A DNA stretch of 57,730 nt. It comes from Treponema sp. GTDB taxonomy: Bacteria > Spirochaetota > Spirochaetia > Treponematales > Breznakiellaceae. Position numbers and translations under genes: made by a program. This document shows positions 52,274 through 57,730 of this stretch, piece after piece. Location: positions 1-57,730 of the forward strand of contig WRLP01000017.1 of NCBI GenBank assembly GCA_009777535.1, written 5' to 3'. The stretch's first letter is position 1, and the number at the start of each line of letters is the position of its first letter. The notes under the pieces are model-generated. The model saw only the letters and a program-made list of their open reading frames with translations, did no database searches and was not told where the DNA came from.

Positions 52274-53305
52274 ATGTTGTTGAGTATTCAATTTCCTTTA
52301 TGGCTTAAGCCGGAAATAATTCCCGGTCTTCCTGTCCGCTGGTACGGGCTGATGTACATTTTTGCATTTGGCACCGCCTTTTTAGTATACCGCCGGCAGG
52401 TGCGGGAAAGAAATTTTCCCATGACTGATGATGAACTTTCGGGGCTGTTTTTCTGGGGGATTCTTTCGCTGCTTTTGGGTGCGCGTCTTTTCTCCACCCT
52501 TATTTACGAAACCAGTGACATCTATATAACACAGCCCTGGCTTATATTTTGGCCTTTCCGGGACGGGAGATTTACCGGCCTTCAGGGAATGAGTTATCAC
52601 GGCGGTGCTTTTGCCGGTCTTTTGGCAGTTGTAATTTACGCGAAGGTAAAGAAATTCAGTTTTCGTGAAATTGGTGATATGTATGCAGCCAGCATCCCGC
52701 TGGGCTTTACCTTCGGGCGCATCGGAAACTTTATAAATGCTGAACTGTACGGCAGGGTAACAACCAGCCCGCTGGGCATGATCTTTCCCAATGCAGCCAG
52801 GCTTCCGGCCAGCGAAAGCTGGGTACGCGAAGTTGCGGAAAAAACCAACATCGAAATAACCGGCGCGTTTGTTAATCTGCCGCGCCATCCCTCCCAGCTT
52901 TACGAAGCCCTTTTTGAGGGGGTGGTTCTTTGGGCAATTATATGGTTTTTCCGCAACCGCAAACCTTTCAAGGGATTTCTGGTCGGCCTGTATTTCCTTG
53001 GTTATGGCCTTTTCAGGTTCTTTATCGAATACTTCCGCGAACCGGACGCCGATCTTGGTTACCGTATTGAGTTCGTTAAAAACGATCTTTCGCCTGCCTT
53101 CAGCCACCCCCCTTTCAGTTTTTCCACCGGACAGATACTTTGCTTTTGGATGATTTTATTCGGCCTTGTCTGGCTCATTATTGCATCACGGCTGCCGGGC
53201 AGGAAGCCAGTTTACGTTTTCGCCGATGATGCAAGAGTGTTAAGCAAGGCCGAAAAAGCGGTGCAGCGGAACAAACGGCGGAAGCTGCGGAAAAAGCTGA
53301 AATAG
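52274..53305 (+). CDS. lgt: Prolipoprotein diacylglyceryl transferase
   Basis: 343 residues, membrane enzyme that lipidates the Cys of prolipoproteins. The Lgt signature GRIGNFINAELYG is present, with MSYHGGAFAGL holding the conserved His. Seven or so TM helices. The C terminus has a basic tail (AVQRNKRRKLRKKLK) longer than usual. No Shine-Dalgarno; TAAAAT (52262-52267) ends 6 nt before the ATG, though the -35 is weak. Confidence 0.93.
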   Translation: MLLSIQFPLWLKPEIIPGLPVRWYGLMYIFAFGTAFLVYRRQVRERNFPMTDDELSGLFFWGILSLLLGARLFSTLIYETSDIYITQPWLIFWPFRDGRFTGLQGMSYHGGAFAGLLAVVIYAKVKKFSFREIGDMYAASIPLGFTFGRIGNFINAELYGRVTTSPLGMIFPNAARLPASESWVREVAEKTNIEITGAFVNLPRHPSQLYEALFEGVVLWAIIWFFRNRKPFKGFLVGLYFLGYGLFRFFIEYFREPDADLGYRIEFVKNDLSPAFSHPPFSFSTGQILCFWMILFGLVWLIIASRLPGRKPVYVFADDARVLSKAEKAVQRNKRRKLRKKLK

Positions 53306-53308
53306 GGC

Positions 53309-53343
53309 TTGACGTTTTCTAACTAGTTTAATAAACTGGTTAG
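53309..53343 (+). promoter_or_regulatory. Promoter/operator of the Phd-VapC operon
   Basis: TTGACG (53309-53314), a 17-bp spacer and TAAACT (53332-53337). CTAACTAGTTTA (53319-53330) and TAAACTGGTTAG (53332-53343) form a 12-bp inverted repeat with one mismatch. It covers spacer and -10 and suits autorepression by the antitoxin. Confidence 0.7.
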
Positions 53344-53356
53344 TAGAGGTAAGGTC

Positions 53357-53608
53357 ATGACAAATCAGCAAATAGGAACATTCGAAGCCAAAACGCACTT
53401 TTCCCAAATTATTGAAAAAGTTGAAAGCGGCGCAGATTTCATTATTACCAGGCGGGGAAAGCCCGTAGCAAAGATCATCCCTTTCAAACAGGAAAAGGAG
53501 ATGACTTTTAAAGAAGCAATAGAGAAATTCAAAGAATTTCGAAAACTTTACCGCGGCGAGCCTGGATCATTTAATATACGCGAAGCAATTGAGGATGGAA
53601 GAAAATAA
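53357..53608 (+). CDS. Phd/YefM-type antitoxin
   Basis: 83 residues. The Phd/YefM fold is seen as TFEAKTHFSQIIEKVESG and FIITRRGKPVAKIIPF; the acidic C terminus should bind and block the PIN toxin. Shine-Dalgarno AGAGG. The stop overlaps the toxin start by 1 nt (TAATG). Confidence 0.88.
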   Translation: MTNQQIGTFEAKTHFSQIIEKVESGADFIITRRGKPVAKIIPFKQEKEMTFKEAIEKFKEFRKLYRGEPGSFNIREAIEDGRK

Positions 53609-54021
53609 TGATTTACGTATTCGATTCGTCATTCGTTGGCTCATTAATAATTCCGGATGAAAAAAAATTGCGGATTGATAAAATGTATTCCAGTATTAAA
53701 AATGAAGATGAAAGACATTCGCCTGATCTGATTTGGTATGAGGTTGCAAATATTTTTAAAAATCTGATTAGGCGTAAACGTTACAGTTATGAAGAAATAT
53801 TAACTTTTTTTCCGCTCATGGCTGCACTCCGTTTAATTTCCGATAATGAAACCGGTGTTAAGTACACTGAAAAACTGCTGCGCCTGTGCAATGATTATAA
53901 CCTTAGTTCCTACGATGCGGCTTATCTGGAATTGGCCGGGCGTAAAAAGGCCGTTCTCTGTACGCTGGATGAAAACTTATTGGCTGCGGCCAAAAAACAC
54001 GGCGTTGCTGTTATAAAATGA
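53608..54021 (+). CDS. VapC-like PIN-domain toxin
   Basis: 137 residues. PIN-domain acidic residues: D6 (YVFDSSFVG), the Glu of WYEVANIF, the Asp of LSSYDAAYLELA and that of CTLDENLLAAA. It should be an RNase held by the upstream antitoxin. It is coupled at both ends: TAATG with the antitoxin and ATGA with the release-factor gene. Confidence 0.88.
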   Translation: MIYVFDSSFVGSLIIPDEKKLRIDKMYSSIKNEDERHSPDLIWYEVANIFKNLIRRKRYSYEEILTFFPLMAALRLISDNETGVKYTEKLLRLCNDYNLSSYDAAYLELAGRKKAVLCTLDENLLAAAKKHGVAVIK

Positions 54022-54428
54022 ATACCGTTCTTCTGCACCAGTCGATCCGGGCTGCTTCGAAGCCAAGTTTTTCCCGTTCAGGCGGCCCCGGCGGGCAGAA
54101 TGTCAATAAAGTCAACACAAAGGTAACGCTCCGTTTATGCTTCGAAGATTTAGCCGGCCTTTCAGAGACTGAACTCGCCAGGGCCAGGCTGGTTCTTGCA
54201 AACCGCATAACGGGCGGGGACGAAATTGTAATCGCCTCGGATGAAGAACGCTCCCAAAAAACAAACCTGGAGCGGGCGTATTTTCGCTTGGAGGCTTTAA
54301 TCACCTCCGCTGCCAGGCTCCCCAAGCGCCGCCGCCCGACCAAGCCAAGCAAGGCCGCCAAAGAAAAACGCCTGCAAACCAAGAAACTCAATTCTCTGAA
54401 AAAAGCGAATCGGCGCGGGGTTTTTTAA
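54018..54428 (+). CDS. arfB: ArfB/YaeJ-like peptidyl-tRNA hydrolase
   Basis: 136 residues. The GGQ motif sits in SRSGGPGGQNVNKVNTKV near residue 22-30. Codon-recognition domains of RF1/RF2 are absent, and the tail is strongly basic (KRRRPTKPSKAAKEKRLQTKK), as in ArfB, which enters the empty mRNA channel of stalled ribosomes. No own ribosome site; the start overlaps the vapC stop. Confidence 0.9.
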   Translation: MNTVLLHQSIRAASKPSFSRSGGPGGQNVNKVNTKVTLRLCFEDLAGLSETELARARLVLANRITGGDEIVIASDEERSQKTNLERAYFRLEALITSAARLPKRRRPTKPSKAAKEKRLQTKKLNSLKKANRRGVF

Positions 54429-54459
54429 CCACTTTGGCAATAGGGGGAGTGTGTACCTA

Positions 54460-54768
54460 TCACACCACAGCTTTCACAAACTGCCTGTAAGACGATATTT
54501 TAACTTTTGTTTTGGCGTATTTTTCTTCTACCTTGCGGTTATCGCAGCTTGCCTGCATATTGAGCCAGTATTGAGCGCTCGTGTCAAAAAACTGCCCGAG
54601 CCGCCAGGCAACATCTGCGGATACAGCAGTTGAGCCATGTATTATCTGCGACATAAGTGAAGTTGATACGCCAATCTCCATGGCAAGCCTGTATGCGCTG
54701 ATCCCCATGGGCTCAAGGTACTCTTCTTTCAGAATGTCTCCAACACTTATCAATATTCTTTTGGTCAT
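54460..54768 (-). CDS. higA: HigA-family antitoxin
   Basis: 102 residues. A Cro/C1 helix-turn-helix (GISAYRLAMEIGVSTSLMSQIIHG) with the HigA-type start (ILISVGDILKEEYLEPMG) and the DTSAQYWLNMQ ending. It neutralises the toxin encoded just upstream and should repress the operon. Confidence 0.9.
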   Translation of the reverse strand: MTKRILISVGDILKEEYLEPMGISAYRLAMEIGVSTSLMSQIIHGSTAVSADVAWRLGQFFDTSAQYWLNMQASCDNRKVEEKYAKTKVKISSYRQFVKAVV

Positions 54769-54784
54769 GTTTCACCTTCCATCT

Positions 54785-55066
54785 TTAATGATAGTCTACT
54801 AACTCAATCTCATAGGTACGACCGTCATGCCATTCAAAACAAATTCTATATTTGTCATTCACTCGTATTGACCACTGGCCAGCTCTGTCGCCTTTCAGTT
54901 TTTCCAGGTGATTGGAAGGTGGTGTTGCAAGCTCACGGATTTCTGTTGCAGCTTCGACCATTGTCAGTTTTATAACGGCTTTTCGCATGATTTTGGGCGG
55001 AAAGCCTCTTGAAACAATACCCTCGAAGATTCGCCTGGTGAATTCATCCTTGAACCGGTTCATCAT
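54785..55066 (-). CDS. higB: HigB/RelE-family toxin
   Basis: 93 residues. The RelE/HigB mRNA-interferase fold shows as LATPPSNHLEKLKGDRAGQWSIRV and YRICFEWHDGRTYEIELVDYH. Toxin before antitoxin is the usual higBA order. The start is one of two tandem ATGs. Confidence 0.9.
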   Translation of the reverse strand: MMNRFKDEFTRRIFEGIVSRGFPPKIMRKAVIKLTMVEAATEIRELATPPSNHLEKLKGDRAGQWSIRVNDKYRICFEWHDGRTYEIELVDYH

Positions 55067-55090
55067 GCCTTCTTTTTCGTTGCTTACATA

Positions 55091-55119
55091 ATATTACGTT
55101 ATTAACGGAATAATGTCAA
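55091..55119 (-). promoter_or_regulatory. higBA promoter/operator
   Basis: On the minus strand, perfect TTGACA (55119-55114), a 17-bp spacer and TAATAT (55096-55091). TTACGTTA, T, TAACGGAA (55094-55110) is a near-perfect palindrome within the spacer, a likely HigA site. Confidence 0.65.
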
Positions 55120-55283
55120 GTAAAAAACTTGCGGTAATGAAATCTTTGCCCGGTTATTCCATTAGTTTTCAAAAGTCGGCACCTTTTACATTGACACGAT
55201 CATATTACAATAGTAGAATTTCAGGTGCTGGGCGGCAGTGTCACCCGGTGGAGTCACTGTGGCAGATTGTTTTTTGGGCGATT

Positions 55284-55361
55284 GGAAGGCGGAACGAAGT
55301 TCCGCCAATATAATCAGCTTCCTTGCCAACGAAGAGACCCCGCTTGCGGGGGCTCTTCCTT
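55284..55361. repeat. 78-bp insertion in unit 1
   Basis: It separates GGGCGATT from AACTCAG, which are joined in the other copies. The ends are GGAAG and CTTCC. Inside are hairpins GGCGGAAC-GAA-GTTCCGCC (55288-55306) and CCCCGC-TT-GCGGGG (55338-55351). Confidence 0.65.
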
Positions 55362-55423
55362 AACTCAGTGGGAGAGTACTACCAGGCGGCCTTACGGCCG
55401 CGCACTGATAGGAAGGATTATAT

Positions 55424-55485
55424 GCCCAGCACCTAAGCAATTTGCTGGAGATGTTTGTTTTTTGTAGAATGCTTAGGTGCTGGGC
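55424..55485. repeat. Variable hairpin of unit 1
   Basis: GCCCAGCACCTAAGCA (55424-55439) and its exact complement (55470-55485) form a 16-bp stem around a 30-base T-rich loop. Confidence 0.9.
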
Positions 55486-55607
55486 GGCAGTGTCACCCGG
55501 TGGAGTCACTGTATTTATTTGCTAAGGCCGGTTAGTGGGCGATTAACTCAGCGGCGAGAGTACTACCAGGCGGCCTTACGGCCGCGCACTGATAGGAAGG
55601 ATTATAT

Positions 55608-55678
55608 GCCTGACTACTAAAAATACAGATTGTTTGCTTGTAAAACATTAGTTTTATTTGTATTTTAAGTAGTCAGGC
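55608..55678. repeat. Variable hairpin of unit 2
   Basis: GCCTGACTACTAAAAATACA (55608-55627) and 55659-55678 form a 20-bp stem with one mismatch around a 31-base loop. It occupies the same place as the unit 1 hairpin but has a different sequence. Confidence 0.9.
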
Positions 55679-55720
55679 AGCAGTATCACCCGGTGGAGTC
55701 ACTGTGGCAGATTGTTTTTT

Positions 55721-55792
55721 GGGCGATTAACTCAGTGGGAGAGTGCCACCTTCACACGGTGGAAGTCACTAGTTCAAATCTAGTATCGCCCA
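55721..55792 (+). tRNA. tRNA-Val (anticodon CAC)
   Basis: A complete 72-nt cloverleaf: acceptor GGGCGAT with ATCGCCC, D-stem ACTC with GAGT, anticodon stem CCACC with GGTGG and loop TTCACAC (anticodon CAC, codon GTG), T-stem ACTAG with CTAGT and loop TTCAAAT. The discriminator is A; CCA is not encoded. TTTTTT lies directly upstream. Confidence 0.95.
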
Positions 55793-55807
55793 AAAAAACG
55801 GCTTTTG

Positions 55808-55858
55808 TGGGTTCAAATCCAGTATCGTCCAAAAAACAGCTTTGTTTTTGTCTTTTAT
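55808..55858 (+). repeat. Second copy of the tRNA-Val 3' end
   Basis: GTTCAAATCCAGTATCGTCC (55811-55830) plus AAAAAA repeats the T-loop-to-3'-end of the tRNA with three changes, about 40 bp downstream. AAAAACA-GCTT-TGTTTTT next to it is a weak hairpin that may end the tRNA transcript. Confidence 0.7.
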
Positions 55859-55870
55859 ATGTGATATAAT
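55842..55870 (+). promoter_or_regulatory. Promoter of the HExxH protein gene
   Basis: TTGTTT (55842-55847), a 17-bp spacer and a perfect TATAAT (55865-55870). Confidence 0.6.
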
Positions 55871-55902
55871 CTAATAGACGCTTTAACGGGAGACAGTAAG
55901 CT

Positions 55903-56448
55903 ATGCGTATTGAAGCTGGGTATTCTGCTTATTACAATCATGCGCCTCAGCAGGTCAGCTTTCCCGAAAGAACCGGGGTTTATACAGGAACACCGCATGT
56001 AACTCTTGGTGCTCCGGCTCTGGCTCCGGGTGTTGTTGTTGATATTTCTCCGGAGGCTTGGGAGGCTTACCGGTCAAATAAGACAAATGAGGCAGGCGGT
56101 GTAAAGGGTATTGCTGAAGCAATGGGTCTGCAGGAGTGTCAGACCTGCAAATCCCGCAAATATCAGGACAGTTCCAGTGATTCGTCGGTAAGTTTTCAGT
56201 CGCCAACCCATATCGATCCTTCCCAGGCTGCCGGTGCTGTTGCTGCACATGAAGCTGAGCATGTTGCACATGAACAGGTAAAAGCAGAGCGGGATGACAG
56301 AAAGGTCATCAGCCAAACTGTAACCCTTCAATCTTCAATTTGCCCGGAGTGCGGGCGTGTTTATATTTCCGGCGGTGTTACCCGGACTGTTACCGCAAAA
56401 GATAATAAAGCGGAAATACCGGAAGAAGGACGGGATTCTAACCTTTAA
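55903..56448 (+). CDS. HExxH-containing protein with Cys-pair motifs
   Basis: 181 residues. ECQTCKSRKYQD and SSICPECGRVYISGG each hold a C-x2-C pair, and AAHEAEHVAHEQ holds an HExxH sequence, the zinc site of many metalloproteases. The combination resembles small uncharacterised proteins of Firmicutes and spirochetes related to SprA-type putative metalloproteases. No signal peptide. GGGAGA lies 10 nt upstream of the ATG. The next gene follows after 2 nt. Confidence 0.75.
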   Translation: MRIEAGYSAYYNHAPQQVSFPERTGVYTGTPHVTLGAPALAPGVVVDISPEAWEAYRSNKTNEAGGVKGIAEAMGLQECQTCKSRKYQDSSSDSSVSFQSPTHIDPSQAAGAVAAHEAEHVAHEQVKAERDDRKVISQTVTLQSSICPECGRVYISGGVTRTVTAKDNKAEIPEEGRDSNL

Positions 56449-56450
56449 TA

Positions 56451-57053
56451 ATGTTGATGTACTCCAGCGAAATTAAAGCTGAAATTATCCGTAAATCAAT
56501 TCATTGTTTAATTGCACTTGTACCATTTATGGCTTCTGTAAACCGGAAATTTACCCTGATTTTCCTGATAGCTGGAATACTGGTCTATACTTTTATGGAG
56601 CTGCTTCGGCTCAAAAGCATCAGGGTACCTCTGATATCCGCCCTGACAGCCCTGGCTGCACGGTCTCAAAATGCCCTTCGCTTTGAGATGGGACCGGTCA
56701 CCCTTGGTTTGGGAGCATTGCTTTCACTGCTGTTCTATTCTTCAAGGGATAATTTTCAGGCTGCTTCCATTGCAATATTTGCCCTGGCTTTTGGCGATGG
56801 ATTCGCCGGGCTGGCAGGAAAAGCTATTGGCAGATTACGCCCGCGATTTCTGTTTGGAAAAAGTGTAGAAGGAACATTGGTATGCTTTATCGTTGTCTTG
56901 ATTACTTCTTCTCTGGTTTCAAAAAATATTTATATTTCTGTCATTGCGGCGATTATTGCAGCTCTGGTTGAAGCATTGCCGCTCGGGGACTTCGATAATC
57001 TTGTCCTGCCCCTGGCAGTAGGTTTTGCAGTTCAATGGATGCTGGGCGCTTAA
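56451..57053 (+). CDS. SEC59/VTE5-like CTP-dependent lipid kinase, second copy
   Basis: 200 residues, paralogous to the protein at 22432: IRKSIHCLIALVPF, MGPVTLGLG, ALAFGDGFAGLAGKAIG, FLFGKSVEGTLVCF and EALPLGDFDNLVLP match segment by segment. Five or six membrane helices. No clear ribosome site; the start lies 2 nt after the previous stop, suggesting coupling. It overlaps the convergent last gene by 4 nt. Confidence 0.8.
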   Translation: MLMYSSEIKAEIIRKSIHCLIALVPFMASVNRKFTLIFLIAGILVYTFMELLRLKSIRVPLISALTALAARSQNALRFEMGPVTLGLGALLSLLFYSSRDNFQAASIAIFALAFGDGFAGLAGKAIGRLRPRFLFGKSVEGTLVCFIVVLITSSLVSKNIYISVIAAIIAALVEALPLGDFDNLVLPLAVGFAVQWMLGA

Positions 57054-57730
57054 AGCCAAAGATAAAATTTGTGAAGATACTTACAGATGAACCAGGCGCC
57101 CACGGAAAGCAAAAGAATACCCGGTAGACCGGCCCACGAATCTGCATTAAGCAATAAACTTCTTCCGATAAGGGCTAAAAATGCTCCAATCCCGATATAG
57201 AAATATTCTCTGGAGCCCCGCAAATAAGCTGCAATCAGGAAACTTGTTACAGTGATTAACAGCATACCTCCGTTAAGTATCCGAAAAACAACAATGTTTC
57301 CCGTAATCGAATTAAAATTTGATTCCCAGGCAAATGTATCTATTGGGGTTCCCATGGCAATAAAAAGAGAGGTTATGGCAACAATGAAGATAATATTTCG
57401 CTGTTTTTGGCTTTCAAGGCCGGCAGCATAGATACTGGCTCCAAAAAGAGAAAAAAGCCCAAAACATCTGCCAAAGAGGAGAATTCTGGAAGTGAATAAA
57501 AGGTAAAATGATGGTATTGCATAGATCTGCTGTAAAGGCAGGATGAGTCGTAATGATTCAAAGGCAAGTGAAATTATAAATAATACGATAAAAAATATTT
57601 CCTGAGACTGGGTTTTTTCAAAAAAATAGTAAATAAGGCACAAACCAGCAAGAGAAAATACCGTTAACATGGCAATGGATACATTAAATGCGTAAAAACT
57701 GGGTTGGAAAAACCGGCTGGAAATAGACTG
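57050..57730 (-). CDS. Polytopic membrane protein, 5' end outside window
   Basis: The minus frame is open to the window edge; the ATG at 57670 is only the first in view, and upstream codons (RFFQPSFYAFNVSIA) read as coding. At least 227 residues with six or seven hydrophobic helices (IFFIVLFIISLAFESLRL, IGIGAFLALIGRSLLL). I do not recognise the family. Confidence 0.65.
   Translation of the reverse strand, partial: QSISSRFFQPSFYAFNVSIAMLTVFSLAGLCLIYYFFEKTQSQEIFFIVLFIISLAFESLRLILPLQQIYAIPSFYLLFTSRILLFGRCFGLFSLFGASIYAAGLESQKQRNIIFIVAITSLFIAMGTPIDTFAWESNFNSITGNIVVFRILNGGMLLITVTSFLIAAYLRGSREYFYIGIGAFLALIGRSLLLNADSWAGLPGILLLSVGAWFICKYLHKFYLWL

Larger units (their letters stand above)
55224..55720 (+). 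repeat. tRNA-Val-derived tandem units, about 180 bp each
   Basis: A right-half copy (55224-55275) is followed by units beginning with GGGCGATT at 55276 and 55537; the next GGGCGATT, at 55721, is the real tRNA. Each unit has the tRNA-Val D-arm (ACTC...GAGT), an anticodon-stem strand CTACC, a constant block with hairpin GCGGCC-TTAC-GGCCGC, a long variable hairpin, then TCACCC, GGTGG and AGTCACTG. The T-arm and 3' acceptor strand are absent. The stretch from 55067 to 55720 has no credible ORF. Confidence 0.75.

Noticed and set aside
55224-55720. Hammerhead or other known self-cleaving ribozyme
   Set aside because: CACTGATAGGAAGG looked like a CUGANGA...GAA core, but two invariant positions differ and the required stems do not fit.
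55224-55720. Integron attC sites or a CRISPR array
   Set aside because: There is no GTTRRRY core or integrase, and unit length, hairpin loops and copy number do not fit CRISPR; the tRNA D-arm similarity explains the units better.
55224-55720. Retron-type ncRNA
   Set aside because: No reverse transcriptase gene lies in the window.

Overview
The window reads as chromosomal DNA of a spirochete, most likely a Treponema-type bacterium from a gut. The evidence is the gene mix: an HprK/HPr pair with only a stray EIIA protein, an NtrY/NtrX-like two-component pair in one operon with lexA and holA, many lipoproteins with relaxed lipoboxes, an FlhA-like protein, multicopy-type DUF4143 ATPases, BspA/Ig/FN3 surface proteins, and bacteriohemerythrin. 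This placement comes from protein character only; no rRNA is present.

Layout. 0-5 kb: the 3' part of a large repetitive surface protein, then an AAA ATPase gene framed by heptanucleotide repeats. 5-11 kb (minus): a compact operon hprK-ptsH-ntrY-ntrX-lexA-holA. 11-13.3 kb (plus): serC-serA, divergent from hprK with back-to-back -35 boxes. 13.3-23 kb: lytic transglycosylase, GH5 glycosidase, HEAT-like periplasmic protein, a ptsN-like EIIA, a U32 enzyme, ssb, a lipoprotein and a SEC59-like lipid kinase. 23.2-27.9 kb: a small cysteine-rich protein missed by length cut-offs, xdhABC (xanthine dehydrogenase) and a DUF975 membrane protein. 28-32.9 kb: TetR regulator, lipoprotein, Nim-like flavoprotein, solitary N6-adenine methylase, SIMPL lipoprotein.

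32.86-41.55 kb is an AT-rich accessory island bounded by 96-bp direct repeats (88/96 identical by my count) that are the 3' end of the SDR gene at the right border. It holds a stand-alone FlhA-like membrane domain, a relic of a WYL-regulator gene, a cassette with its own strong promoter (tandem zinc-ribbon protein, 22-residue ORF, two-TM protein, PD-(D/E)XK nuclease), the intact WYL regulator, a DnaQ-like exonuclease, a leucine-rich-repeat protein and an unknown protein. The cassette is itself framed by a second, older direct repeat, so the island is nested.

41.4-44.0 kb (minus): epimerase-flavodoxin/ferredoxin-SDR operon. 44.1-49.5 kb (minus): branched-chain amino acid operon ilvN-leuA-cimA-ilvB, preceded closely by a bacteriohemerythrin and a DUF4398-like lipoprotein. 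50.6-53.3 kb (plus): membrane protein, MinD/FlhG-like ATPase, lgt. 53.3-55.1 kb: a Phd/VapC pair coupled to an ArfB-like release factor, then a higBA pair.

55.2-55.84 kb is the most unusual stretch: about 180-bp tandem units made of tRNA-Val 5'-half copies whose anticodon loop is filled by a conserved block plus a long hairpin. The hairpin's sequence differs completely between units while its pairing is kept. The array ends in an intact tRNA-Val(CAC), followed by a second copy of the tRNA 3' end. The window closes with an HExxH-containing protein, a second SEC59-like kinase and a partial membrane protein.

A recurring regulatory theme is consensus-like promoters with the -10 box 6-7 nt upstream of the start codon and no Shine-Dalgarno, which suggests leaderless transcripts for the ATPase, hprK, ptsN-like, methylase, WYL and perhaps lgt genes.
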